Under the pieces are notes generated by a model that was given only the letters and a program-made list of their open reading frames with translations, searched no databases and was not told where the DNA came from. Made by a program: the position numbers and the translations under genes. 64,000 nt of DNA from Methanosaeta sp. PtaU1.Bin112 (GTDB lineage: Archaea; Halobacteriota; Methanosarcinia; Methanotrichales; Methanotrichaceae), in the NCBI GenBank assembly GCA_002067705.1, contig MVRL01000088.1:1-64000 (forward strand), written 5' to 3'. This document shows, piece after piece, positions 33,408 through 42,252 of the stretch (the stretch's first letter is position 1; the number at the start of each line of letters is the position of its first letter).

Positions 33408-34583
33408 ATGGATAAATCCGATATAAATTGCGAGCATCGTTGCGATAGACACGATCAGCATAAAAAGGGCAAGAGCAGCTTCTGGATGCAGGACTCAGAT
33501 CTCGTTTTTCGGAAGCTTGATCTTCAGAGTGGGGATTTCTTTCTGGATTTGGGCTGCGGTCCGGGAGATTACTCCATTCGAGCTTCGCAGATCATCGGCA
33601 ATTCCGGCAGAGTGTATGCGCTGGATAGAAACCCGGATTCAATTGCAGATTTGAGGAACAAAGTTGTTTCAGAGGGTTTAAAGAATATCACGGCAGAGGT
33701 CTGTGATATTTCCGGTCCTTTGCCGGTCAAGGATGGCTCTGTAGACATTTGTTTCCTCTCTACGGTGCTGCATTCCCTCAATCTGGCCGATGTAGAGGAG
33801 ACCCTGTTTAGCGAAATTCGGCGCGTTTTAAAGCCTTCCGGGAGAGTTGCCATCATCGAATGCAAGAAAGAGGTGCAGCCATGTGGTCCGCCGATTGATA
33901 TGCGCATATCGCCAGAGGAGCTGGAGGGAATAATAACACAATACGGCTTTGAGAGGATATCCCTGACCGATCTCGGATACAATTACCTGATTCAGTTTGA
34001 AAAAGCTCCTGAGATTTTGCCGGATCAATGTGGGCAAACATCTGGCGACATTGTGCTGCGACCGGTGGGGGTCATAAAAAACAGGATCGTTAAACCATTT
34101 CTTGTAGCAGATGGCAATGGACTTCAAATGCAGGGAGATCTCGAAGACGCCTTGGGGAAAAGTGGTGAGATGCTCGAAGAAGTTTCGAATATCATCATCG
34201 ATGAGAGCCTTGCTGAGATTCTCGAAGGAATCGATGAATATTCTCATCTCATAATTTTATATTGGGCACATAAAGTTCCTGAGGATGGCCGATCGCTCAC
34301 CAAGGTGCACCCTATGGGCAGGGAATCCATTTCCAAAAAGGGCATTTTCAGCACCTGCAGTCCGGCAAGGCCCAATCCCGTGCTTATGACCGTCGTCCGG
34401 CTGAAGGAACGGAAATCAAATGTGCTGGAGGTCTTTGGCCTTGAAGCGGTGGATGGAAGCCCTGTTGTCGATATCAAGCCGTATGTTAAAGACTTTTACC
34501 CTCAGGAAGAAGTGCGCATTCCCGTGTGGATGCGGCAGCTTCAAGATGAGGTCGGCAAGGTTAAATCGAGGAACCAAATGTAG
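33408..34583 (+). CDS. Methyltransferase fused to a TrmO-like (UPF0066) domain
   Basis: This 391-residue fusion starts at ATG 33408 behind CTGGTGAG; a longer frame to 33282 would overlap the FmdE gene. The first 20 residues are Cys/His-rich (CEHRCDRHDQHKK). Residues 30-200 form a class I SAM methyltransferase with LDLGCGPGDYS (46-56) and LDRNPDS. Residues 216-385 match the TrmO/YaeB family, with LRPVGVIKN, then FSTCSPARPNP (314-324, usually FATRSPxRPNP, so Arg is Cys here) and VVDIKPYVKDF. TrmO uses SAM to methylate t6A37 in tRNA. A fusion with a second methyltransferase is unusual and could mean another substrate. Confidence 0.85.
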   Translation: MDKSDINCEHRCDRHDQHKKGKSSFWMQDSDLVFRKLDLQSGDFFLDLGCGPGDYSIRASQIIGNSGRVYALDRNPDSIADLRNKVVSEGLKNITAEVCDISGPLPVKDGSVDICFLSTVLHSLNLADVEETLFSEIRRVLKPSGRVAIIECKKEVQPCGPPIDMRISPEELEGIITQYGFERISLTDLGYNYLIQFEKAPEILPDQCGQTSGDIVLRPVGVIKNRIVKPFLVADGNGLQMQGDLEDALGKSGEMLEEVSNIIIDESLAEILEGIDEYSHLIILYWAHKVPEDGRSLTKVHPMGRESISKKGIFSTCSPARPNPVLMTVVRLKERKSNVLEVFGLEAVDGSPVVDIKPYVKDFYPQEEVRIPVWMRQLQDEVGKVKSRNQM

Positions 34584-34589
34584 AAATTA

Positions 34590-34627
34590 ATTAATGTTTT
34601 TATAATTTTATAATATTACTAGGAGGG
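34590..34627 (+). promoter_or_regulatory. A/T-rich promoter and strong ribosome-binding site for the 34634 gene
   Basis: TTTTTATAATTTTATAATATT (about 34597-34617) offers a TATA element, and AGGAGGG at 34621-34627 lies six bases before the ATG. The gene at 34634 is thus probably transcribed on its own. Confidence 0.5.
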
Positions 34628-34633
34628 TTTAGC

Positions 34634-36226
34634 ATGGAAGAAATCTGGCCAATGAAAGGCAATGACAGGACTTTGTCATTAAAATTGCCGCTTGCACTCG
34701 GATTCGTAGTCGTGGGCCTGCTTTGTATTCTCTGCAGTCCTGCTCTGGCTTCCGACGAAACGATTGATGCGTTTACAATTGCCGACCCGACCGGCGACTG
34801 GGGATTTCCCTCCCCTTACGGCCATTACCCGAGAGGGCCGGGATATATCAGAATGAGCCTGATCTTCGACACACTCGTATGGAAGGACCAGAACGGCTAC
34901 GTTCCTGCTCTCGCGGAGAGCTGGCAGCTGGAGGATGATGCTTACGTCTTCAATCTGAGAAAGAACGTGACCTGGCAGGACGGAGAGCCTTTCACTGCTA
35001 AGGACGTGGTTTTCACCATCGATTACACCAAGGAGCATCCCTATCCGCTGGTAAGCCCAAAACTCGTGAAGTCTGCAAAGGCTCTGGACGACTATACCGT
35101 TAAGCTCTATCTGAACGGCTCTTATGCCCCATTCATCGAGATGGTTGCTGGAGCGCTCCCCATAATTCCCGAGCACATCTACAAAGACGTGGCCAATCCT
35201 GCTGAGTTCCTCAATGAGGAGGCATTAACCGGCACCGGGCCCTTCAAGCTGGTCGATTACGATAAGGCCCAGGGGACATACCTCTACGAAGCCTATGATG
35301 ACTACTACCTGGGCGCTCCCAGGGTAAAGCAGCTCAAGTTTGTGAAGGTCAGCAATGAGATGGCGGCTGCGGCACTGGAGAAGGGCGATGTCGACGCTGC
35401 AACCGTTCCTCCTGAGAAGGCTGAGGAGCTGGAGGGCATGGGCTTCAATGTCCTGAAGGGTTCGCACGACGGCATCACCAAGATCATGGTCAACCATAGG
35501 AAGGAGCTTTTCTCCGATGCAAGGTTCAGGCAGGCCCTTTACTACGCCATCGACAGACAGGCTCTGGTGGATACCGTCTTGCGCGGCTACGGAGTCATCG
35601 CCAGCCCAGGTCTGCTTGCCCCTGATAACGATTTATTTAATCCGGATGTGGAGAAGTACGATTACGATCCTGCTGAGACCGAGAAGATCATGGGTGAGTT
35701 GGGTTATGCCAAAGACGGTCAGTACTTCACCAAGGATGGCAAGCCCATAGAGATGGAGATGCTGATCACATCTACAGACGAGCGTGCTGGAGAGATGATT
35801 AAGCAGCAGCTGGAGCAGTCCGGGTTTAAAATATCCTTAAGAAGTCTCGACTCCAAAACTCGTGACAGCCTGGTCTCGGAGTGGAATTTCGATATGGCTC
35901 TGAACAGCCATGGAGGAATGGGAGCAGATCCTGAAATCTTGAGCAGGCTGATTGGCGAAGGTTTTTCATTCAACAGCGCTCGCTACTTTGAGAACCAGAA
36001 GCTAAATGATCTCTTGGGCCGGGAGGTTTCTGAGATGAATCCTGATAATAGGATGGAGCTTGTCGATGAGATTCAGGTTGTGCATGCTCAGGATCTGCCG
36101 ACCCTGCCTCTATACTACGCCGATTCATTCTGGGCATATGGCGGAGTGATAGATATGTACCACACCAAGCGAGGAATCGCCATGGGAACACCAATAGCTC
36201 AGAACAAGCTCTCCTTTGTGAGATAG
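34634..36226 (+). CDS. Peptide/nickel-type ABC substrate-binding protein, twin of the 23941 gene
   Basis: This 530-residue SBP_bac_5 protein has a long signal region ending near PALAS (about residue 40). Beyond it, it matches the 23941-25482 protein almost residue by residue: TIADPTGDWGFPSPYGHY, FDTLVWKDQNGYVPALAESW, LNSHGGMGADPEIL and the ending GTPIAQNKLSFVR. No permease or ATPase follows directly; the next gene is a FecCD permease with its own upstream region. The duplicated pair about 11 kb apart implies that the same ligand matters enough to be captured by two independently regulated proteins. Confidence 0.9.
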   Translation: MEEIWPMKGNDRTLSLKLPLALGFVVVGLLCILCSPALASDETIDAFTIADPTGDWGFPSPYGHYPRGPGYIRMSLIFDTLVWKDQNGYVPALAESWQLEDDAYVFNLRKNVTWQDGEPFTAKDVVFTIDYTKEHPYPLVSPKLVKSAKALDDYTVKLYLNGSYAPFIEMVAGALPIIPEHIYKDVANPAEFLNEEALTGTGPFKLVDYDKAQGTYLYEAYDDYYLGAPRVKQLKFVKVSNEMAAAALEKGDVDAATVPPEKAEELEGMGFNVLKGSHDGITKIMVNHRKELFSDARFRQALYYAIDRQALVDTVLRGYGVIASPGLLAPDNDLFNPDVEKYDYDPAETEKIMGELGYAKDGQYFTKDGKPIEMEMLITSTDERAGEMIKQQLEQSGFKISLRSLDSKTRDSLVSEWNFDMALNSHGGMGADPEILSRLIGEGFSFNSARYFENQKLNDLLGREVSEMNPDNRMELVDEIQVVHAQDLPTLPLYYADSFWAYGGVIDMYHTKRGIAMGTPIAQNKLSFVR

Positions 36227-36428
36227 ATTTGCAATTTTGGGAGATGGCAGAAAATGCCAGATCCTACCATTTCTTTTTGGCTGGTTTGCAGCCTTATTAT
36301 TTCTGGTTCAAACGACAACTATTTATGGTCTCTGATTACTTATTGCCATGAAATGAAATAATCGTAATATCAATTGTTAACAAGAAGCGGAGAATAATAA
36401 AAAATAAGGAAGTAGCTGGTGTGTCTGT

Positions 36429-37511
36429 GTGATTGAGCCTACAAAAAAGATGCGCATTGCGGAGCGCCTGGGCCTGGATCGTGAATTCGGCCTTTCGGAA
36501 TTTAACAAGATATTGATATTGCTTTCTCTCTTGGCCCTGCTGATATTCACAATGGGCTTGGCCATAACCTTTGGAGCCTATAACATCTCAGTCTTCGATG
36601 TCTACTCGATTGTTATGGCTCATCTCACTCCATTTGTCGATCTCTCTTCTGTAACCAAGCTGCATAACACCATCGTCTGGGAGCTGAGAATTCCCCGAGT
36701 CCTGCTTGCAGTGACTGTGGGAACTGCTCTTGCCACCGCCGGCGCGGTCTTTCAGGGATGCTTCAGAAATCCTCTTGTAGAGCCGTACATCCTGGGAATC
36801 TCCTCGGGAGCGGCCTTTGGAGCGGCTCTGGGAATAGTGTTCTCAGACTTTCTCCTGTCGATACAGCTTTCCGCATTCATCTTTGGTTCCCTGGCCGTGG
36901 CCATGGCCTATTTCCTGGCCAGGGTTAGGAAGGAGACGCCCATCGTAACTCTCATCCTGGCAGGTGTTATCATTGGCTCAGTCTTCTCTGCGATGGTCTC
37001 AATCCTCAAGTATGTGGCTACCGATGCAGCTCTGAGGGAGATCGTCTTCTGGCTGATGGGCGGCTTCTACTATGCCACCTGGAATGACGTTCGTCTGCTC
37101 GTGCCCATCATCATACCCAGTTTTCTGATCATGTGGGCATTGGGCTGGAAGCTGAATATCCTCTCCATGGGAGATGACGAAGCCAGGGCCCTTGGAGTCA
37201 ATCCTGAGAAGTACAAGTTTGTCCTGATCACCCTGGCCACATTGGTAACTTCACTGGCGGTATCGACGGTGGGGATAATCGCCTGGGTGGGCCTGATGAT
37301 GCCTCATGCCACGCGCATGATGCTAGGGCCAGATCACCGCTATGTGATTCCGGCATCAGCAATGCTGGGGGGAGCATATCTTCTGGTCTGCGATACCATG
37401 GCCCGGACGCTTACCACCGCTGAGATTCCGGTGGGGATCATCACCTCAATTCTCGGTGCTCCGTACCTGTTCTATCTTCTCAGAACCAGAGGGAAGGCGA
37501 TGCTGGGGTGA
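36429..37511 (+). CDS. FecCD-type ABC permease (intact)
   Basis: This 360-residue permease of the FecCD/BtuC/HmuU family has about ten membrane helices. It begins at GTG 36429. Visible blocks are WELRIPRVLLAVTVGTALATAGAVFQ (about 93-118), NPLVEPYILGISSGAAFGAALG, REIVFWLMGGFYYATW with the Trp lost in the pseudogene at 27185, SMGDDEARALGVNPEKYK (coupling helix), and GLMMPHATRMMLGPDHRYVIP. It forms an importer with the ATPase at 38814 and is the only intact permease of this class in the window. The truncated copy at 56931 is derived from it or from a close sister. Confidence 0.92.
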   Translation: MIEPTKKMRIAERLGLDREFGLSEFNKILILLSLLALLIFTMGLAITFGAYNISVFDVYSIVMAHLTPFVDLSSVTKLHNTIVWELRIPRVLLAVTVGTALATAGAVFQGCFRNPLVEPYILGISSGAAFGAALGIVFSDFLLSIQLSAFIFGSLAVAMAYFLARVRKETPIVTLILAGVIIGSVFSAMVSILKYVATDAALREIVFWLMGGFYYATWNDVRLLVPIIIPSFLIMWALGWKLNILSMGDDEARALGVNPEKYKFVLITLATLVTSLAVSTVGIIAWVGLMMPHATRMMLGPDHRYVIPASAMLGGAYLLVCDTMARTLTTAEIPVGIITSILGAPYLFYLLRTRGKAMLG

Positions 37512-37632
37512 GTCTGCGGGGATGGGTCTTGAGATGGACGTCGAAGGTTGGGAAGTTGATATCGATGATTCAAGCAAGGCATATGACTGTTTTGAAAAAG
37601 AACGACAGCATCAATCCAATGGAGGAACCGAC

Positions 37633-38796
37633 GTGAAAATGACTAAAATGTTGATCTTGTTGTCTCTAATGGCAATTATCGCTGTTCAGATCAATCCGAT
37701 CGACGCCGCAGGATCCAAAACCGTAACCGATATGCGAGGCGTCAAGGTATCGATTCCTGAAGATCCGCAGAGGGTGGTTGCCATGAGCCGGTCGTTGATA
37801 GACACCACTATGTACATCTTCGGAGAGCAGGATAAGCTGGTTGGCGGAAGCATATACCAGAAGGGTGGTGGATATGAGAACTATACATATGACGGAGAAG
37901 ACCATCGAGTATGCACCTGGATCTCATTTGTTCTGAATCCGAACTACCGGAATCTCACCAATGTGGGAGGTTTTGGAGGGCCTTACGGAACACCTAATGT
38001 TGAGAACATTGCTTCCCTTAATCCCGATCTGCTGATATTGAGAGATCTGGGTACGGATGATGAAGGCACCGCTAAATTCCTGGACGCCCTGGAGCGCCTC
38101 AACATACCGGCTGTGGTACTGAAATATCCGGATTGCTACGACAATGTTTCTGTAGACACCATCTACGAGGAGGTGAGGCTTCTTGGAGAGGTATTTGGTC
38201 AACAGGAAAAGGCTCTGAAGATAGTAAGCCTCATGGATAAGCAGGTTCAGCTGATCAAAGACCGAACCCATGATATTGCAGATGAGGACAGGGCCCAAGT
38301 GCTCTACTTCGGCGCGCCGACATCAGCAAAAGATAAAGGCGGAGCAGGCTATGCACTGGGGACGCATACTATTGAATCGATCTTCCTGGAAGATATCGTA
38401 AATGCCAAAAATGCGTACAATGGAAGTACGACAGATATCATCTCCTCCGAGCGTCTTTTGTCCATAGACCCTGATGTGATCATTCTTCCGACCTACTCCG
38501 GCCATCATCCGCCCAGAGAGATGTACAATGAGGAACGGTTCAAGAATGTGCAGGATTTGAGTGCGCTTAAAAATAAGCGGGTTTACTCCCTTGCAGCCAC
38601 ACCCTGTCGGGATGAGAGACTTGAGTTTCCCATAAACCTGATGATAGAAGCCAAGGCTGTCTATCCCGATCGATTCACGGACATTGATCTTGATAGTTGG
38701 ATCCGGGACTATTTCAAGGATCTATACGGCGTTGACGATGACAAGGCAGCGGAGCTGATGAACTCTCTGCTTCTGAGGTACCTGGAAATAGTCTGA
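37633..38796 (+). CDS. TroA/BtuF-like metal-complex binding protein (subfamily I)
   Basis: This 387-residue protein starts at GTG 37633 because GGAGG lies seven bases upstream and a signal peptide (KMLILLSLMAIIAVQINPIDA) follows. The longer frame from 37456 lies in the permease end and is not credible. It shares VTDMRGVKVSIPEDPQRVV, GGAGYALGTHTIES, TYSGHHPPREMYNEE and the ending LLLRYLEIV with the proteins encoded at 28492 and 43525. It sits between the permease and ATPase genes, so it is the most likely primary partner of this importer. Confidence 0.92.
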   Translation: MKMTKMLILLSLMAIIAVQINPIDAAGSKTVTDMRGVKVSIPEDPQRVVAMSRSLIDTTMYIFGEQDKLVGGSIYQKGGGYENYTYDGEDHRVCTWISFVLNPNYRNLTNVGGFGGPYGTPNVENIASLNPDLLILRDLGTDDEGTAKFLDALERLNIPAVVLKYPDCYDNVSVDTIYEEVRLLGEVFGQQEKALKIVSLMDKQVQLIKDRTHDIADEDRAQVLYFGAPTSAKDKGGAGYALGTHTIESIFLEDIVNAKNAYNGSTTDIISSERLLSIDPDVIILPTYSGHHPPREMYNEERFKNVQDLSALKNKRVYSLAATPCRDERLEFPINLMIEAKAVYPDRFTDIDLDSWIRDYFKDLYGVDDDKAAELMNSLLLRYLEIV

Positions 38797-38813
38797 TCAA
38801 AGGCGATGTTTGA

Positions 38814-39659
38814 ATGACACCTATGCTCGATGTCCGGGATCTTCGTTTCAATTATGGAACCATTCCGGTGCTCAATGGAGTCTCCTTTGATGTGGAAGAA
38901 GGAGAACTCTGCGGCCTATTTGGCCCAAACGGCTGCGGAAAGACGACGCTATTCAAGTGCTGTCTGAACTTTCTGAAATCACATGGTGGATCGGTATTGA
39001 TGGATGGAAAAGACGTAAGGTCTCTCCGGGTCGAGGAGATGGCCAAGGTCGTGGCCTATGTTCCCCAGGAGCACAAGCCTCCATTTCCATACCTCTCCCG
39101 AGAGGTGGTCCTGATGGGACGAACTCCAAGGCTTAATGGATTTTTCGGCATCAGTCGAGAGGATAAGATGAAGGCGGCTGATGCTATGGATCTCCTGGGG
39201 CTCACAGAGCTGGCCGATTTTCCCTATAACCAGCTCTCAGGGGGCCAAAGGCAGATGATTTTGATGGCCCGGGCCATAGCGCAGGAGACGCCGCTCATGT
39301 TTCTGGATGAGCCGACGTCTGCATTGGACTTCAGCAATCAGGTCCGCATCTGGAGGATTATGCGCCTGGTTGCGGAGAGCGGGGTGACAATTCTTGCCTG
39401 CAGCCACGATCCCAACCATGTTAGCTGGTTTTGCGATAAGGTGGTGGTGATGAAGGACAATCGAATCCTCAAGGAGGGGTCGTCCCAGAATGTCATCACT
39501 GAAGACACGATGGATGAGATCTACCAGGATATGTGCTCTGTGAGGAATGTTGGCGGCATAAAGATGGTGCTGCCCAGAGACGTTGCCCTTCGCAATGAGT
39601 GTGAAGGCTTTGCCGGATGGGAGAGTGTACATGAACGCATAGGCAGACAGCATGTTTGA
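38814..39659 (+). CDS. FecE/BtuD-type ABC ATPase
   Basis: This 281-residue ATPase has Walker A GPNGCGKTT at 37-45, YVPQEHKPPFPYLSREVVLMGR at the Q-loop (typical of FecE/HmuV/BtuD), signature LSGGQRQ at 141-147, Walker B LMFLDEPTSALD at 161-172 and the H-loop CSHDPNH. A C-terminal extension of about 30 residues is rich in charged residues. It follows the binding-protein gene by 17 bases and precedes three more binding-protein genes in what looks like one operon. It is the only intact ATPase of this class in the window. Confidence 0.93.
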   Translation: MTPMLDVRDLRFNYGTIPVLNGVSFDVEEGELCGLFGPNGCGKTTLFKCCLNFLKSHGGSVLMDGKDVRSLRVEEMAKVVAYVPQEHKPPFPYLSREVVLMGRTPRLNGFFGISREDKMKAADAMDLLGLTELADFPYNQLSGGQRQMILMARAIAQETPLMFLDEPTSALDFSNQVRIWRIMRLVAESGVTILACSHDPNHVSWFCDKVVVMKDNRILKEGSSQNVITEDTMDEIYQDMCSVRNVGGIKMVLPRDVALRNECEGFAGWESVHERIGRQHV

Positions 39660-39668
39660 GGTGATAGT

Positions 39669-41021
39669 ATGCTAAAACAACTGGGCATTTTAAAACGATC
39701 AGAGATCATTTTGCTGGGGGCGGCATGCTTTTTCTTATTGCTGGCCGCAGCATGCGCATCGGAAGCGGCTTCTTCCGGACAGATAAATGTCCCGGGAGAC
39801 GCCGATGGGGACAATATAATTTCAGACGATGAGCTGAAGGCTGCGGAAGAATCTTCTAAGAAAGGGGATATCTCATCAGAGGATCTGGACCGGATTCGTC
39901 ATATCAAGGAGAATTATCCAAAGACCATAGTCGACGCCACAGGCACAGAGGTCACGATTTATAAGCCTCCAGAGAGGGTCTCTGAGATAAGCACCGGTCT
40001 TATTGCCACAACCATGTGCGCCTTTGGAGATGAAGATAAGATCGTAGGGAAGGGTGGTTGCACCAAAGGCGGGAATACAACAAGAAGCTACACTTACAAT
40101 GGCAAGAGCTACAGCCACGCCACGCCTGCCTATGTTGAAGCAATTCTATATCCTAAAATACTGGATGATGAAGCAATACCATTCAGCGGCTCCATCGGCA
40201 AGGAGAATTATGAAACCATCGCTGGCACAAACCCGGATATTATCATTGTGAGCACAAGGCAATGGGGAAGGGATAGCGGAGAGACATATCTCAAGAGCAT
40301 TGACACAATGAGAAAGCTGGGGGTCCCGGTTGTCGTCCTCAATCAGGTCGCAAAATACGATGGGGATGAGACGGAAGCTGTTTATAAAGAAGTGGAGCTT
40401 CTAGGAAAAATATTTGAGAAAGAGGATAAAGCAGAAGAGATTATAAACCTGCTCAAAGATCAGGTGGATTTCATCAAGAACAGAACTGCAGATATCCCTG
40501 ATGACGAAAAGAAGAGCTTCCTTTATCTGGAGCTATCAAGCTATTGCGCTGGAAAGGGTGGCGTTGCCTACGTCGATGGAGAAAATATCCTTGAGTCGAT
40601 TCTTGTAGAAGGCATTGTCAATGCAAAGAATGAATTTCAAGGAGACGGCCGCCAGCTTATGTCTGCAGAGCAGCTATTGACTCTCGATCCTGATGTAATA
40701 TATTTGCCAACCGCTCAGGGCGTTCACACTCCCGACGAGATTTACAACAACGAGAGCTTCAAAGACCTGCGGGAGCTCAGGGCCATCAAAGAAAAGAAGG
40801 TTACAGGACTCCCCCTCATCGGATGCAGGACCGAGAGGCTTGATTTTCCCGTCAGCCTGATGATCGAGGCTAAGTTCACCTATCCCGAGAGGTTCCAGGA
40901 TGTAAATATCGGAGAGTGGCTGAATGATTACCACATGAAGCTCTATGGCATTGACGAGGAGACTGCCCAGGAGATAAAGAGGGGCCTGTGTCTGGAATGG
41001 CTTGATGATACGGGATTTTGA
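39669..41021 (+). CDS. TroA/BtuF-like binding protein with N-terminal EF-hand loop
   Basis: This 450-residue protein has a hydrophobic signal (about 10-30, ending AAACAS), then a canonical 12-residue EF-hand calcium loop (D44 to E55: DADGDNIISDDE). A helix follows, and then the binding-protein domain (VDATGTEVTIYKPPERVSEIS onward). Later blocks are GKGGVAYVDGENILES and TAQGVHTPDEIYNNESF, with the ending CLEWLDDTGF. The C-terminal pattern groups it with the protein encoded at 55622. The EF-hand may anchor or order the protein in the envelope in a calcium-dependent way. It lies 9 bases after the ATPase gene. Confidence 0.9.
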   Translation: MLKQLGILKRSEIILLGAACFFLLLAAACASEAASSGQINVPGDADGDNIISDDELKAAEESSKKGDISSEDLDRIRHIKENYPKTIVDATGTEVTIYKPPERVSEISTGLIATTMCAFGDEDKIVGKGGCTKGGNTTRSYTYNGKSYSHATPAYVEAILYPKILDDEAIPFSGSIGKENYETIAGTNPDIIIVSTRQWGRDSGETYLKSIDTMRKLGVPVVVLNQVAKYDGDETEAVYKEVELLGKIFEKEDKAEEIINLLKDQVDFIKNRTADIPDDEKKSFLYLELSSYCAGKGGVAYVDGENILESILVEGIVNAKNEFQGDGRQLMSAEQLLTLDPDVIYLPTAQGVHTPDEIYNNESFKDLRELRAIKEKKVTGLPLIGCRTERLDFPVSLMIEAKFTYPERFQDVNIGEWLNDYHMKLYGIDEETAQEIKRGLCLEWLDDTGF

Positions 41022-41033
41022 TAGGTGAATTCA

Positions 41034-42221
41034 ATGTGGATGAATAGAAAAATTATCTTTTTAGCATTATGCTGCTTTTTCCTTTTTCCTGTAAGCTGCT
41101 GGGCAGCAGAAGAGATGAGGACGGTAGTTGACAGCCGCGGAGTAGAGGTGCAGGTTCCAGTGCAGATCGATCGTGTGGTAACCATCAGCGACGGATTGAT
41201 CGAGGGTACCATGCTGGTCTTGGGAGAAGAGGATAAAATCGTGGGCATAGGCTCTACCTGTCTTCCAAAGATCTGGAACTACACCTATGAAAGCGTGAAA
41301 GGAATGCCCATTGTTTACGAAGACGGAGCCAATCCTGTCAGCTTGCTTTATCCCCATTTGAGAGAGCTTCCAATTGTTGCTAATGGCAATGCCGCCCCGA
41401 ACTTCGAGGCGATAGCTGAGCTAAAGCCAGATGTGGTTCTTCTGAGGGCCGGCGACTGCTCCCTCAGGTACAATGATGAGAATGCGAAAAAGACCATATC
41501 CAGCTTCGAGTCCCTGGGAATACCTCTGGTTGTGCTGTATGCTCATAACTTCAACGAGGATGAGCACAAGGACATCTCGACTTTATCCGACGAGATAAGA
41601 ATCATAGGTGGGGTTTTTGGCAAAGAGGATAAAGCTGATGATCTGGCAAAATTCCTGGAAAGCCAGGTGAATCTGGTAAACGATAGAACCAAAGACATCG
41701 CTAAGGGGCAAAAGCCCAGAGTGCTGATCCTGGGGCTGTCTCCCTCCGCCAGAAAGGAGGGCGGTGCAGGACAGGTATTCGGCCTTGATACCATTGAGTC
41801 GTCCTTCATAGAAGAAATTGTTCATGCCCAAAATTCTTTCCAGGATCCTGGTTATTTCAAGACTCTGAACGCCGAGCAGTTACTGGCACTGGACCCAGAT
41901 TCCATTGTTCTTTGCACGGCATCTGGCTACCATCCTCCAAGCGAGCTGTATGAGGCTCCCTACTACCAGAATTTGCAGGAGATGAGGGCGGTTAAAGATA
42001 GGAATGTAACCGCTCTACCCTGGTCGCCCTGCAATTGTGCCAAGCGGCTGGAGTATCCCATCGATGTGATGGTGATCGCCAAGGCTGCCTACCCGGATCG
42101 ATTCCAGGACATCAACCTGGCCGAATGGCTGCTGGACTTCTATAAGAATGTCTATGGAGTTGATCAAGAAACTGCTAAGAAGCTGCGATCTGCCCAGTGG
42201 ATGGATTGGGCAGTTGCATAG
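41034..42221 (+). CDS. TroA/BtuF-like metal-complex binding protein (subfamily III)
   Basis: This 395-residue binding protein starts at ATG 41034 (AGGTGA five bases upstream; GTG 41025 and ATG 41040 are alternatives). The signal peptide ends near CWAAEE. It shares VVDSRGVEVQVPVQIDRVVT, KEGGAGQVFGLDTIES, SGYHPPSELYEAPYYQN, the Cys-bearing WSPCNCAKRLEYP and the ending SAQWMDWAVA with the proteins encoded at 42253, 57514 and 58738. The CNC pair near the C-terminal lobe is a possible ligand or metal contact. It is part of the permease-ATPase operon. Confidence 0.9.
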   Translation: MWMNRKIIFLALCCFFLFPVSCWAAEEMRTVVDSRGVEVQVPVQIDRVVTISDGLIEGTMLVLGEEDKIVGIGSTCLPKIWNYTYESVKGMPIVYEDGANPVSLLYPHLRELPIVANGNAAPNFEAIAELKPDVVLLRAGDCSLRYNDENAKKTISSFESLGIPLVVLYAHNFNEDEHKDISTLSDEIRIIGGVFGKEDKADDLAKFLESQVNLVNDRTKDIAKGQKPRVLILGLSPSARKEGGAGQVFGLDTIESSFIEEIVHAQNSFQDPGYFKTLNAEQLLALDPDSIVLCTASGYHPPSELYEAPYYQNLQEMRAVKDRNVTALPWSPCNCAKRLEYPIDVMVIAKAAYPDRFQDINLAEWLLDFYKNVYGVDQETAKKLRSAQWMDWAVA

Positions 42222-42252
42222 ATGCAAATTGTCATGAATCATTCAGGAGGAG

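Noticed and set aside
37456-37632. Longer N-terminus for the binding protein at 37633
   Set aside because: The added residues come from the permease 3' end and the spacer. GGAGG before GTG 37633 and the signal peptide mark the real start.
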